Below are positions 1 to 8,164 of a DNA stretch of 64,000 bases, one piece after another. Source of the stretch: a bacterium (GTDB lineage: Bacteria > Chloroflexota > Dehalococcoidia > Tepidiformales > Tepidiformaceae); assembly GCA_003577245.1 (NCBI GenBank), contig QEVS01000001.1:186001-250000 (forward strand), written 5' to 3'. Both the position numbers and the translations under genes were made by a program. The stretch's first letter is position 1. The number at the start of each line of letters is the position of its first letter. A model generated the notes under the pieces. It was not told the origin of the DNA, ran no database searches, and saw only the letters and a program-made list of their open reading frames with translations.

Positions 1-1
1 C

Positions 2-1471
2 ACCCTCAACTGGGGCGACGGCACCGGTGCTTCCACCGTGGCGGCCACACCCTGCGGCGATGGCGGGAGCTACTGGCCCGAGCAGACCCTGACCCATACG
101 TACACCGCGCCCGGCGCCTACCAGCCCACCTGGACGTTCACGCTGGCCACCACCACATATACCGTGCCCGCCGGCCTGGTGCAGGTGAACCCCGCGGCCC
201 CGACTCCCCTCCCGACTCCGGCTGCCACGCCTGTTCCTCCGGAGCACTCTCCGACCGCCCAGGCGCCAGGAACCGCTACTCCAGAATCCCCGGCTGCCAC
301 TCCTGCCGGCGCGACCACTACTTCGGCAACGCCACCCGGCGAAAGTTCAGCGACGCGATCGCCCACAGCCTCGCCGGCGGTGCAGGCGACCACCGTGGCC
401 ACAGCCTCGCCCACGGCCGTTGCCGCCGCAGCCGTGAGCCCGGCCACGGGCCCCGGCCCTTCGCCCCGGGCGGACAGCGGGCGGTCGGAGATCGTCGATT
501 CCATCGCCGTGCCCGGCGAAGTCTCGCGCGACCCTGACGTCGTCGTTACCAACCTCGCCATCGCCGGGGTCACCGTCTGGGTGCTCTTCAGCTCCGTGTT
601 CCTCAACCAGGCGCTCCAGGACAACCGGACCGAGATCGAACGGCGAACGGCCTGGCTCGTGAGGCCGTGGCGCCGGCTGGCTGGCAGGGCCCGGCGCGAA
701 TCCGGCGTCACGCATCTTGCCGCAGTGGCCGCTGTCCTCGTCATCACCGGGGCCGTCTACAGCGTTCTTGAGCCCGGCTTCGGCTGGAATCGCGCTACAG
801 CAACCTTGTTCGCCGCCGCCGTGCTTGGCGTGGGCATCGTTACGTTCGTCGTTTCCGGCCTTGAGGCCTGGCGCACGCGGACCGTCCTCAGGGCGCCTGC
901 CGCCGTCCGCGTCTTCCCGGCCTGCATGGCAATCGCGGTTCTCTCGGTCGCCATCTCCCGCGCCCTGTCGTTGCAGCCGGGAGTGATGTACGGCTTCGTC
1001 GCTTCATGCGCCGTGCTCGCTCCCGTGGACCCTTCCCCGCGCGACCAGGGGCGCATCGCCGCCGTCCCCGTTGTGGTCTCCATCGTGCTCGTGCTTGGCG
1101 CCTGGCTGCTCGCCTGGCCGCTTCGCTCGCTGGCGGATTCCAACCGCGCGTGGCCGGTTGAGGTGGCCGAAGCGACCACGATCGTGGTCTTCGTCGGCGG
1201 CATCGAAGGTGTGGTTGCGAACATGGTCCCCCTTTCCATGATGGATGGGGGCAAGGTGTTCAGGTGGAGCCGCGCGATGTGGTTCTCCTGCGCCGCGGTG
1301 GCCGCCTTCCTTGCCTGGCACGTCCTGTTCGGCCGCGAAAGAGAGTACTTCTCCGGCCTGCGCGAGGCTTCGTCCGTGGCCGTCCTGGCCCTCTTCCTCT
1401 CCTACTCCATTCTGACTGCCGCCATCTGGGCCTACTTCAGGTTCCGCAAGCCCCCGCCTGCGCAGGGGTGA
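2..1471 (+). CDS. PKD-domain protein with C-terminal polytopic membrane domain (5' partial)
   Basis: The reading frame is open at the window edge, so the true start lies upstream; the GTG at 38 is only the first in-frame start codon. The N-terminal part shows the end of a PKD-type beta-sandwich (LNWGDGT, then LTHTYTAPGAY), normally an extracellular adhesion or spacer module. It is followed by a long Pro/Thr/Ala/Ser linker of about 110 residues, then roughly seven hydrophobic segments. The last third carries MVPLSMMDGGKVF, which recalls the DGG segment of M50-type membrane proteases, but no HExxH is visible, so protease activity is not supported. It may belong to the FGLLP-motif membrane proteins. 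Function unknown; it probably sits in the cytoplasmic membrane with an external PKD head. Confidence 0.75.
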   Translation, partial: TLNWGDGTGASTVAATPCGDGGSYWPEQTLTHTYTAPGAYQPTWTFTLATTTYTVPAGLVQVNPAAPTPLPTPAATPVPPEHSPTAQAPGTATPESPAATPAGATTTSATPPGESSATRSPTASPAVQATTVATASPTAVAAAAVSPATGPGPSPRADSGRSEIVDSIAVPGEVSRDPDVVVTNLAIAGVTVWVLFSSVFLNQALQDNRTEIERRTAWLVRPWRRLAGRARRESGVTHLAAVAAVLVITGAVYSVLEPGFGWNRATATLFAAAVLGVGIVTFVVSGLEAWRTRTVLRAPAAVRVFPACMAIAVLSVAISRALSLQPGVMYGFVASCAVLAPVDPSPRDQGRIAAVPVVVSIVLVLGAWLLAWPLRSLADSNRAWPVEVAEATTIVVFVGGIEGVVANMVPLSMMDGGKVFRWSRAMWFSCAAVAAFLAWHVLFGREREYFSGLREASSVAVLALFLSYSILTAAIWAYFRFRKPPPAQG

Positions 1472-1483
1472 GCGGGGCGCTTG

Positions 1484-1512
1484 TTCACTGCTGACTCCGG
1501 CGGGAGTAGGCT
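1484..1512 (+). promoter_or_regulatory. candidate sigma-70-like promoter for dut-crcB
   Basis: TTCACT (1484-1489), a 17-base spacer and TAGGCT (1507-1512) lie 34 bases before the dut start. Both boxes are imperfect, so this is a weak call supported by spacing and position. Confidence 0.3.
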
Positions 1513-1545
1513 GTCCACTATCCCAGGTTCCGGGGGTCCTGCTTC

Positions 1546-1983
1546 ATGAGTGCCGCGCTGATCCGCGTCCGCCTGCTCCGCCCCGGCTCCCGGGTGCCCA
1601 TTCGCGCAAGCGAGCACGCCTCTGGTTTCGACCTCTACGCCTGCCTCGAGAACGAGCCCATCGAGGTTGGCCAGGTTCCCGTCCTGGTCGGCACCGGCGT
1701 GGCACTGGAAATCCCCCCCGGCTTCGATGCCCAGGTCCGCCCTCGCAGCGGCCTCGCGAAACAGGGAGTGCTCTCCACCTTCGGCACCATCGACTCCGAC
1801 TACCGCGGCGAGCTGATGGTCACCCTTTACACCGTGGCACCGGGAATGACCCATACGGTCCACCACGGCGACCGCATCGCCCAACTCGTCATCTCGCGCC
1901 TGGCCGATGTCGCGTTCGCCGAGGTCGAAGCGCTGGGCGCCACCGCTCGCGGCGAAGGCGGACACGGGAGCACCGGGCGATGA
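1546..1983 (+). CDS. dut: dUTP diphosphatase (dUTPase)
   Basis: Hydrolyses dUTP to dUMP and pyrophosphate, keeping uracil out of DNA and feeding dTMP synthesis. At 145 residues it has the usual length of a trimeric dUTPase, and all five family motifs are visible: ASGFDLYA near residue 26 (Asp29), RPRSGLA near 65, GTIDSDYRGE near 80, GDRIAQLV near 108 and the C-terminal RGEGGHGSTGR. The last motif has His where most enzymes have the Phe that stacks on the uracil, a small deviation. The ATG start follows a G-rich stretch. The stop overlaps the crcB start by four bases (ATGA), so the two are translationally coupled. Confidence 0.95.
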   Translation: MSAALIRVRLLRPGSRVPIRASEHASGFDLYACLENEPIEVGQVPVLVGTGVALEIPPGFDAQVRPRSGLAKQGVLSTFGTIDSDYRGELMVTLYTVAPGMTHTVHHGDRIAQLVISRLADVAFAEVEALGATARGEGGHGSTGR

Positions 1984-2351
1984 CCTACGCCTACATCCTG
2001 GGCGGGGCGATCATCGGGGCGCCGCTGCGCTACTTCCTGCAGGGCCGCGTACAGGAGCTCTCTGGCACCACCTTCCCCTGGGGCACCCTGGCGGTGAACG
2101 TCACCGGCTGCCTCGCCATCGGCCTGCTTGCCACCCTCGCCGAAGACCGCGACCTCCTGGGGCGCGAAGGGCGTCTCTTCCTGCTCGTGGGCTTCCTGGG
2201 GAGCTACACCACTTTCAGCGCCTACGGCTGGGAAACGCACTCGCTGCTGCGCGACAACGACATCGTGCGCGCCGCCGGCTACGTCGCGCTCAGCACGGTC
2301 GTGGGCCTGCTATCCGTCTGGGCCGGCTCCGTTCTCGCCAGGGTCGCCTGA
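1980..2351 (+). CDS. crcB: fluoride channel CrcB/FluC
   Basis: Small dual-topology fluoride exporter of the cytoplasmic membrane, working as a dimer of four-helix subunits. The 123-residue product has four hydrophobic segments and the family signatures GGAIIGAPLRY near the N-terminus, WGTLAVNVTGC near residue 34 and GFLGSYTTFSAYGWET at 71-86, the Phe/Thr-rich segment that lines the fluoride path. It is encoded as a single gene rather than the paired crcB genes seen in some bacteria. It overlaps dut by four bases and ends 311 bases before rplS. I see no fluoride riboswitch, and the overlap with dut leaves no room for one directly upstream. Confidence 0.93.
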   Translation: MTYAYILGGAIIGAPLRYFLQGRVQELSGTTFPWGTLAVNVTGCLAIGLLATLAEDRDLLGREGRLFLLVGFLGSYTTFSAYGWETHSLLRDNDIVRAAGYVALSTVVGLLSVWAGSVLARVA

Positions 2352-2601
2352 CGGGCGGGATTCTGCACCTTGCCGGGGATACAGTTGGCGAGTGTTCGCC
2401 CCCGGCAGCGATGGTGTGCGGGCCGCCCCTGGAGCGCCCCGCGGCGCCGGAGGGCTTCCGCCGTGCCGGCGAGCCAGCCCGTACCTCGAAATGGCCCCCT
2501 TCGCCGCTGTTGACCAGGGCGCGAATCGCCTCCAATCCCGTCGCTGTGGCCGGTCCGGTGAACCTCCAGTCCGCTCTCTCGGCTGCGATCGGGCCCCCGT
2601 T

Positions 2602-2630
2602 TTGGCGATAACGTCCCGGCCCGGTATCCT
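2602..2630 (+). promoter_or_regulatory. sigma-70-like promoter for rplS
   Basis: TTGGCG (2602-2607), exactly 17 bases, then TATCCT (2625-2630), 32 bases before the rplS ATG. An AAGGAAA ribosome-binding site (2649-2655) follows. The rest of the 2352-2662 gap shows nothing I can identify: no convincing ORF, RNA or terminator hairpin. Confidence 0.55.
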
Positions 2631-2662
2631 GTGAGGGTTACGCACAACAAGGAAACAAGCGC

Positions 2663-3010
2663 ATGTCATACGAACTCGACGCCCTGACCCTGGGCGAAGC
2701 ACGCACCGACCGGCCCGACTTCGGCTCGGGCGACACCGTGCGCGTCCACGCCAAGGTCGTGGAAGGCGACAAAGAGCGCATCCAGGTCTTCGAAGGGGTC
2801 GTCATCCGCAAGCGGATGAAGGGGCTCGTCTCCAACTTCACCGTCCGCAAGATCGCCAGCGGCGTTGGCGTCGAACGCACCTTTCCCCTGAACAGCCCCC
2901 GGGTGGACAAGATCGAAGTCACCCGACGCGGAAAGGTGCGGCGCAAGAACCTTTACTACCTCCGCGGTCTCACGGGCAAGGCAGCGCGTATCAAGGAGAA
3001 GCGTTTCTAG
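2663..3010 (+). CDS. rplS: 50S ribosomal protein L19
   Basis: Large-subunit ribosomal protein at the 30S-50S interface. The 115-residue product matches L19 from end to end: [52 protein letters not shown] and the basic C-terminus [13 protein letters not shown]. Start ATG with an upstream AAGGAAA and its own promoter, so it is probably a single-gene unit, closed by a perfect 9-bp hairpin just downstream. The usual neighbours rpsP, rimM and trmD are not next to it here. Confidence 0.97.
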   Translation: MSYELDALTLGEARTDRPDFGSGDTVRVHAKVVEGDKERIQVFEGVVIRKRMKGLVSNFTVRKIASGVGVERTFPLNSPRVDKIEVTRRGKVRRKNLYYLRGLTGKAARIKEKRF

Positions 3011-3036
3011 GCCTTCGCTGCAATCCTCCACACTCC

Positions 3037-3064
3037 ACGGGCCGCGACTGCGGCCCGTTCGTTC
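3037..3064 (+). terminator. intrinsic terminator after rplS
   Basis: ACGGGCCGC (3037-3045), loop GACT, and the exact complement GCGGCCCGT (3050-3058), followed by a short T-rich TTCGTTC. The stem is strong and the T-tract weak, as is common in GC-rich genomes. Confidence 0.55.
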
Positions 3065-3133
3065 ATCTCCCCGTCTCGCCTGTTCGTTTGCCTGAAGCAA
3101 ACAATCGGGTAGTCTGACGAAAGTGCACCACCT

Positions 3134-4798
3134 TTGCGTGAGATCCAGCCCTTGACCGGCCCCGGAGTGCTGCAGCCGCTGGGAGAAACGCTCACCCAGC
3201 GCCAGAAGATGCTCGTTGTGGGCGCGCTCATGATCTCCATGTTCGTGGGTGCCATCGACCAGACGGTGGTCTCCACGGCCATGCCGCGCATTGTCGCCGA
3301 GCTGGGCGGCTTTGGCCTGCTCTCCTGGGTGTTCACGAGCTATATGCTCAGCTCCACCGTGGTCGTGCCCCTCGTGGGGAAGCTCTCCGATACCTTCGGC
3401 CGGAAGTGGTTCATCCTCGGCGGCATCGCCGTGTTTCAGATTGGCTCGCTGGCCTGCGGCGCTGCCCCCAATATTGAATCGCTCATAGCCTTCCGCGCCC
3501 TCCAGGGAATCGGCGGGGGCGCCATCATGGCCTCCGTCTTCGCCACCATCGGCGATCTCTTCCCGCCCGCCGAACGCGGCAAGTACATGGGCATGTTCAC
3601 CGGCACGTTCAGCCTCGCCAGCATCCTTGGCCCCACCGTCGGCGGTCTCATCACCGACAATTACGGCTGGCGCTGGGTCTTCTACGTGAACATCCCCATC
3701 GGACTCATCGCGATTCCTGCGGTCTGGTTCAACCTTCCCGGGCGGCGCCTCCCGGGGAAAGCCAAGATCGACTGGCTGGGCGCCTTTCTGCTTAGCTCCG
3801 CCTCGGTGCTGTTCCTCCTGGCATTGGTCTGGGCCGGCGATAAGTACGCCTGGAGCTCGAAGGAGATCGTGGGCCTCATCGCGGCTTCCGTTCTCCTGCT
3901 TGCCGCCTTCATCTTCCAGGAGATCCGCCACGAATCGCCCATGGTTCCGCTCCACCTCTTCCGCAACCGCGTCTTCCTCATGTCCAACCTCACCGTCTTC
4001 ATGATTGGTATGGGCATGTTCGGCTCGATTGCCTACCTGCCGACCTTCGTTCAGACGGCCCTTGGCGCGTCGGCCACAGCCTCCGGCGTGGTCACCACAC
4101 CGCAATCGCTCGGCCTCCTCGTGGCAAGCGTGGTCGGCGGCCAGGTTATCTCACGAACCGGGCGCTATCGCTGGCAGACCATCCTGGGGGCGGCCCTCTT
4201 CCTCATTGCCATGGGCCTTCTCACCACCCTCGAAGTTGGGATGCCCCGCTGGCATGTGAGCGCCTTCATGGTCTTCCTCGGCGCCGGAATCGGCCTCGTA
4301 ATGCCCACGCAGTCGCTGGTCATCCAGAACGCTGTGCCTTACCAGTACCTGGGCGTCTCCTCCAGCGCCGGGCAGTTCTTCCGGCAGATTGGCGGCGTCT
4401 TCGGCACGGCCATCTTCGGCACCATCCTCGCCAACTCCTACCACGCCTCCTTTGATGACCACGTCCCCGCAGCCGTTCAGCAGGCCATGCCGGCGCCCAT
4501 CCTCGAGAGGTTCGATGATCCGACGCTCCAGCTCGACCCGCGCACCTTCGCCGTTGTCCGCCAGCAGGTCCTTGCCCTGCCCAACGGAGAGGCGACCTTC
4601 GCCGCCGCCGCGGAAGGGCAGAAGCTGGCTGTCGCCGATGCGGTGACGCACATCTTCGTTTTCTCCACGGTGGTGGCCGGCGTCTGCCTGCTGGTTACAT
4701 TCTTCATCCCCGAGCTCCCTCTCCGCCGTCAGATCGGCGCCGGCGGGCCCCCTTCCGCGGCCGGGCCGCCGGGGCCCCAGGGACCTTTCGAAGGCTAG
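3134..4798 (+). CDS. MFS multidrug exporter, DHA2 (EmrB/QacA-type) family
   Basis: Proton-coupled drug or metabolite efflux pump with about 14 predicted membrane helices in 554 residues, the DHA2 size. Visible family motifs are DQTVVSTAMPRIVAELGG in helix 1 (the D-x-TxVxVALP signature), GKLSDTFGRKWF in loop 2-3 (motif A), RALQGIGGGAIMA in helix 4 (motif B) and GPTVGGLITDNYGWRWVF in helix 5 (motif C, typical of antiporters). The substrate cannot be read from sequence. The start used is TTG at 3134; in-frame TTG (3152) and GTG (3167) codons are equally possible because no clear ribosome-binding site marks one. It stands alone between the rplS terminator and the convergent fakA gene. Confidence 0.88.
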   Translation: MREIQPLTGPGVLQPLGETLTQRQKMLVVGALMISMFVGAIDQTVVSTAMPRIVAELGGFGLLSWVFTSYMLSSTVVVPLVGKLSDTFGRKWFILGGIAVFQIGSLACGAAPNIESLIAFRALQGIGGGAIMASVFATIGDLFPPAERGKYMGMFTGTFSLASILGPTVGGLITDNYGWRWVFYVNIPIGLIAIPAVWFNLPGRRLPGKAKIDWLGAFLLSSASVLFLLALVWAGDKYAWSSKEIVGLIAASVLLLAAFIFQEIRHESPMVPLHLFRNRVFLMSNLTVFMIGMGMFGSIAYLPTFVQTALGASATASGVVTTPQSLGLLVASVVGGQVISRTGRYRWQTILGAALFLIAMGLLTTLEVGMPRWHVSAFMVFLGAGIGLVMPTQSLVIQNAVPYQYLGVSSSAGQFFRQIGGVFGTAIFGTILANSYHASFDDHVPAAVQQAMPAPILERFDDPTLQLDPRTFAVVRQQVLALPNGEATFAAAAEGQKLAVADAVTHIFVFSTVVAGVCLLVTFFIPELPLRRQIGAGGPPSAAGPPGPQGPFEG

Positions 4799-4829
4799 CC
4801 GCTACCCGGTCGGCAACGTCCGCCCTCTC

Positions 4830-6467
4830 TCAGGCCTCGACCGATGCAATGAAGGTGTACAGGGGCTGTCCCCCGCTGACTCGTTCAATCTCAGGTTCGG
4901 CGAAGGCACGCCGGGCTGCCGTGGTCGCGAGCGCCAGCCTCTCCTCACCAACCCCTTCTCCCGCGTAGATAGTCACCAGCGCTGCCCTGTCCGCCCCCGC
5001 CGCCTCGAGCCCGGCCAGCAGGGCATCGGTATCGCTCTGCGCTGCCTTCACAAGTTTGCCGTCGACCAGCGCTATGGCCTGGCCGGCGGAAACCGCCACC
5101 CCGTCGCTGACCCTGTTCGCAGCCGCCCACGTCACCTCCACCGTGCATACGGAAGAGCGTGCTGCCGCCATTGCGGGCATGTTCCCCGCAACGCCTTCGT
5201 CCCGGTTGAAGGCAATTGCCGCGGCGATCCCCTGTGGCAACGTCGCCGTCTCCACCACGTGCAGCGTGCAGCGTGTTAGCCCTGCGGCCTGGTGAGCGGC
5301 AAGCACGACGTTCCTGTGGTTGGGCAGCACAATCACGTCGGGCACCCCCATCGCGTCCGCGGCCGCCGCAATCTCGCCGGCGGGGGGTTTCACCACTTCG
5401 CCGAGGTCGGTGACGCTCGCCCCCAGGCTGCGGAAGATCTCGTCGAAGCCACGGCCGCGGCTCAGCGCCAGCAGGCCTGTGCGCGCGCCGGCGCCCGTTC
5501 CCGTTCTCTCCCAGCGCGCTCTCTGGGCGCCCATGTCCTCTATCTTGGGGCGAACCACGCGGCCAAATGTCACCGCGCGTTCCAGCATTCCGTGTGGATC
5601 GCCCGTGTGGACGTGAACGCGCACGAACCGCTCGTCTCCAACCACCACCACCGAACGGGCATCGCCCACCGAAACCGCACCTCGCACCTCTTCTAGCTCG
5701 ATGGGCCGCGATTCCTGCTCGATGAGGAATTCGGTGCAGTAGCCGTACTGCTCGGATTCGTGCCCGGGCAGCATCGCAATTGGGCGCTCGGGGATGGCGG
5801 GTGCAGGAGGGACTGTGCCCGTGATCGCTGCATGGAGTCCCCGCAGGATGACGCACACGCCCTCGCCACCGGCGTCCGGAACCCCCGCCTCGCGCAACTC
5901 CTCCAGCTGCTCGATGGTCCGCGCTTCCGCCTCTTCGGCGGCCTTGATTGCCTCCGCAAGGATCCCCGCGCAAGGGTGCCCTGCTCCCCCTTCCCGCAGG
6001 CCGGACGCCGCGGCTGCTGCTGCCCCGGCCGCCGCGCGTATCACCGTAAGCATCGTCCCCTCCTGGGGCTTGCTTACGGCCGCGTACGCCTCAGTGGCGG
6101 CCTCCTCCAGGCCCCTTGCGAGCGCCGCAGCATCGAACCGCTCGGCCTCCCCGGCTCCCACTCCAAACCCCCTCAGTGCCTGCGAGAGGATTACGCCCGA
6201 ATTGCCGCGAGCCCCGTAGAGGGCCCCGCGTGCTATCGCTTCCAGCACCGCCGCCACAGCCGGACTCGCTCCCACCAGCAGCGCGCTGTCGATCGCTTCC
6301 CGCATCGTCGCCGCCATGTTCGAGCCCGTATCGCCGTCGGGGACCGGGTACACGTTGATCCCGTCGATGGCCCTGGCCACGTCGCGCAGGTGTTGCGCCG
6401 CGACCACGAAGGCATCGCGCAGTTGCTGTCCGTCGATGAGGCCCGGCGCCCCGGAGGGCGGCTTCAC
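4830..6467 (-). CDS. fakA: DAK2-domain fatty-acid kinase FakA (YloV)
   Basis: ATP-dependent kinase that phosphorylates fatty acids presented by a FakB/DegV carrier for incorporation into phospholipids. From the chosen GTG at 6467 the protein has 545 residues, the normal YloV length. It shows the DAK2 nucleotide-binding motif GINVYPVPDGDTGSNM (about 36-51) and GARGNSGVILSQ (85-96), then the middle and C-terminal DegV-like domains. The open frame runs on to 6689, but that extension lies over rpmB on the other strand and is not family-like, so I rejected it. The start is inferred from the alignment-like onset LIDGQQLRDAF. No fakB is in the window. Divergent from rpmB, convergent with the upstream MFS gene. 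Confidence 0.88.
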   Translation of the reverse strand: MKPPSGAPGLIDGQQLRDAFVVAAQHLRDVARAIDGINVYPVPDGDTGSNMAATMREAIDSALLVGASPAVAAVLEAIARGALYGARGNSGVILSQALRGFGVGAGEAERFDAAALARGLEEAATEAYAAVSKPQEGTMLTVIRAAAGAAAAAASGLREGGAGHPCAGILAEAIKAAEEAEARTIEQLEELREAGVPDAGGEGVCVILRGLHAAITGTVPPAPAIPERPIAMLPGHESEQYGYCTEFLIEQESRPIELEEVRGAVSVGDARSVVVVGDERFVRVHVHTGDPHGMLERAVTFGRVVRPKIEDMGAQRARWERTGTGAGARTGLLALSRGRGFDEIFRSLGASVTDLGEVVKPPAGEIAAAADAMGVPDVIVLPNHRNVVLAAHQAAGLTRCTLHVVETATLPQGIAAAIAFNRDEGVAGNMPAMAAARSSVCTVEVTWAAANRVSDGVAVSAGQAIALVDGKLVKAAQSDTDALLAGLEAAGADRAALVTIYAGEGVGEERLALATTAARRAFAEPEIERVSGGQPLYTFIASVEA

Positions 6468-6487
6468 AGGGGAGCCCGGCCCCTCGT

Positions 6488-6517
6488 TTGGCCGTTGAGA
6501 AAAGGGCGTGCTAGCAT
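6488..6517 (+). promoter_or_regulatory. candidate rpmB promoter in the fakA-rpmB divergent gap
   Basis: TTGGCC (6488-6493), an 18-base spacer and TAGCAT (6512-6517), 37 bases before the rpmB start. Confidence 0.4.
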
Positions 6518-6554
6518 GGAGGTTCCGATTCTCCCATGAGAGGAACCAACACGC

Positions 6555-6770
6555 ATGGCTAGTGGCGCCTGCGACGTCTGCGGCAAGACCACCATGTTCG
6601 GGCGGCACATCCGCCACACCCATGGCGGCCGCTGGGAACGCAAAGCAACAAAGAAGAGCCGGTTCTTCCGGCCCAACGTGAGCAAGCAACGGGTCTTCGT
6701 GGCCGGCGCCTTCTACCGGCTCAACATCTGCACCCGCTGCCTGCGGACGGTTTCGAAGAGCGCCTCGTAG
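6555..6770 (+). CDS. rpmB: 50S ribosomal protein L28, zinc-binding form
   Basis: Small ribosomal protein of the large subunit. The 71-residue product carries the L28 pattern: CDVCGKTTMFG at the N-terminus, a central basic ATKKSRFFRPNV and ICTRCLRTVSK at the C-terminus. Cys6, Cys9, Cys59 and Cys62 form a CxxC...CxxC set, so this is the zinc-ribbon (C+) form rather than the cysteine-free form used by many bacteria under zinc limitation. ATG start, own promoter candidate, and a hairpin shared with the convergent MFS gene follows. Confidence 0.95.
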   Translation: MASGACDVCGKTTMFGRHIRHTHGGRWERKATKKSRFFRPNVSKQRVFVAGAFYRLNICTRCLRTVSKSAS

Positions 6771-6798
6771 CGTCTCCCTCGCCTGCCCTCTTCCCGTG

Positions 6799-6823
6799 CG
6801 GCCCGCGCTTTACAGCCGGGCCG
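6799..6823. terminator. bidirectional terminator between rpmB and the MFS gene
   Basis: CGGCCCG (6799-6805) and CGGGCCG (6817-6823) form a 7-bp stem with an 11-base loop between two convergent genes, followed by TTTCGCATTT on the plus strand. Confidence 0.5.
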
Positions 6824-6847
6824 TTTCGCATTTCCTGCAGGCCGGTG

Positions 6848-8065
6848 TCAGGACACGGCCGCGGCTTCGGCTGTCAGCAGCGCGTCCGCGGCTTCGGATG
6901 TGGCCACCCCGCGTGTCAGGTACAGGAAGAGCGCCACCCCCACTCCGAGGGCGCATCCGCCGAAGACGAACGCCGCCCACAGGTCGAACTGGTCCACCAG
7001 CAGGCCGCCAGCCACCGACCCCAGCACAATCCCGATTCCACCGGCCGCCGAGCCCAGTCCGAGCACGGTACCCATTCCCACGCGCCGGCCTGCCACCACC
7101 TGCATGGCACTCGCCGCCACGCTTGCGATCGACCCCGTCGCTCCCATTGCCATCAGCAAAGCCACCGCCGCGAAGTAGCTGCCCGCGAAGCCCAGCGCCA
7201 TGAGCAGCGCGCCGTTCGCGAGCAGCCCCACGGCCACCAGCTGACGACGGTCGCGCCGGTCGGCAACCCGCCCCAGCAACGGCTGCGCAAGCCCACCCGT
7301 GATGTCCTGGGTGGCGAAGGCCACGCCAATCAGCACCGGGCTCGCGCCGAGGCCGTTCTCCAGCCGCAACGCCAGGAAGCTGAACGAGGCCCCGAACGAA
7401 AGCGAAAGCAGGGCCTGCTGAAGCGTCACGGCGATCACCAACCGGTGCCGCAACGCCGCCGCGAAACCAGCCGAGGGGGTTGGCGCCGCGGCCGCCTCCC
7501 CCGGCCCCCGGGAGTGGCCGCTCCACGGCAACCAGAGGACTACCACAAGCATCGATGCGGCCATCAGCGAAGCCATCGCTACAAACACCGCATCAAAGCC
7601 CACGCCCTGGCGGAGAACACCCGCCACCAGGGGGCCCGTCCCAAAGCCGATGATGTCGGCCGTCGCAAAGACTCCGAACCAGCGCCCTTCGTGCCCCGGC
7701 GGGGTCAGGTCGCCCACGTATGCCCGCGCTACCGAGAAGATCAGGCTCGTTCCCAGGCCGCTGAATGCCCGGAAGGCGATCACCTGCATGAAGCTCTCGG
7801 CCGTCAGGTATCCGAGAGCCGCAATAAGGTAGACCAGCAGTCCCGCGACGATGAAGGGCTTGCGCCCGTACCGGTCCGAGAGCTTCCCGGCAAACGGTCC
7901 AAAGATGGCCTGCACAATGGCGAACACCGAGAACGTGAGCCCCAGCCACACCCCGCTCGCGCCCAGGTCCTTCGCATACACGGGCAGCAGCGGGCTCACC
8001 ATGGAGATCCCCATCGTGGCCACGAAAACAGCAATATAGAGCGACATGAAAGCGCGCGAGCGCAT
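6848..8065 (-). CDS. MFS transporter, DHA1 (TetA/Bmr-like) family
   Basis: Twelve-helix proton-coupled exporter of about 405 residues. It shows SPLLPVYAKDLGAS after helix 1, GKLSDRYGRKPF (motif A) in loop 2-3, RAFSGLGTSLIFSVARAYVGD in helix 4 and GFGTGPLVAGVL in helix 5. The second half repeats motif A as GRVADRRDRRQ. ATG at 8065 is preferred over the adjacent TTG at 8068. Substrate unknown. It is transcribed divergently from the amidohydrolase and convergently with rpmB. Confidence 0.87.
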   Translation of the reverse strand: MRSRAFMSLYIAVFVATMGISMVSPLLPVYAKDLGASGVWLGLTFSVFAIVQAIFGPFAGKLSDRYGRKPFIVAGLLVYLIAALGYLTAESFMQVIAFRAFSGLGTSLIFSVARAYVGDLTPPGHEGRWFGVFATADIIGFGTGPLVAGVLRQGVGFDAVFVAMASLMAASMLVVVLWLPWSGHSRGPGEAAAAPTPSAGFAAALRHRLVIAVTLQQALLSLSFGASFSFLALRLENGLGASPVLIGVAFATQDITGGLAQPLLGRVADRRDRRQLVAVGLLANGALLMALGFAGSYFAAVALLMAMGATGSIASVAASAMQVVAGRRVGMGTVLGLGSAAGGIGIVLGSVAGGLLVDQFDLWAAFVFGGCALGVGVALFLYLTRGVATSEAADALLTAEAAAVS

Positions 8066-8133
8066 CAATCGAGCCTACACCGGCCCGCTCGAACGGTCCG
8101 ATGGCCCCGCCTGCTGGCTGGAACCGCGTCGGG

Positions 8134-8142
8134 TGATACACT
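8134..8142 (+). promoter_or_regulatory. extended -10 element before the amidohydrolase gene
   Basis: TGATACACT fits an extended -10 (TG-n-TACACT), 22 bases before the ATG. No good -35 box is present. Confidence 0.35.
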
Positions 8143-8164
8143 CCAACGGACCCCGGCCATCCCC

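Noticed and set aside
1900..1980. Fluoride riboswitch before crcB
   Set aside because: crcB overlaps the dut coding region by four bases and no riboswitch-like fold is evident.
2666..4105. 479-codon open frame on the minus strand
   Set aside because: It runs antisense to rplS and the MFS gene, is composed of low-complexity Glu/Gly/Arg/His-rich sequence and has no family motif; a GC-rich shadow frame.
6468..6689. N-terminal extension of fakA
   Set aside because: It lies opposite rpmB and has no similarity to the DAK2 family; the GTG at 6467 gives the normal length.
6845..8164. Long in-frame extension upstream of the amidohydrolase
   Set aside because: It is the antisense of the MFS gene, Arg/His/Pro-rich, and unlike any amidohydrolase; the real start is the ATG pair at 8165.
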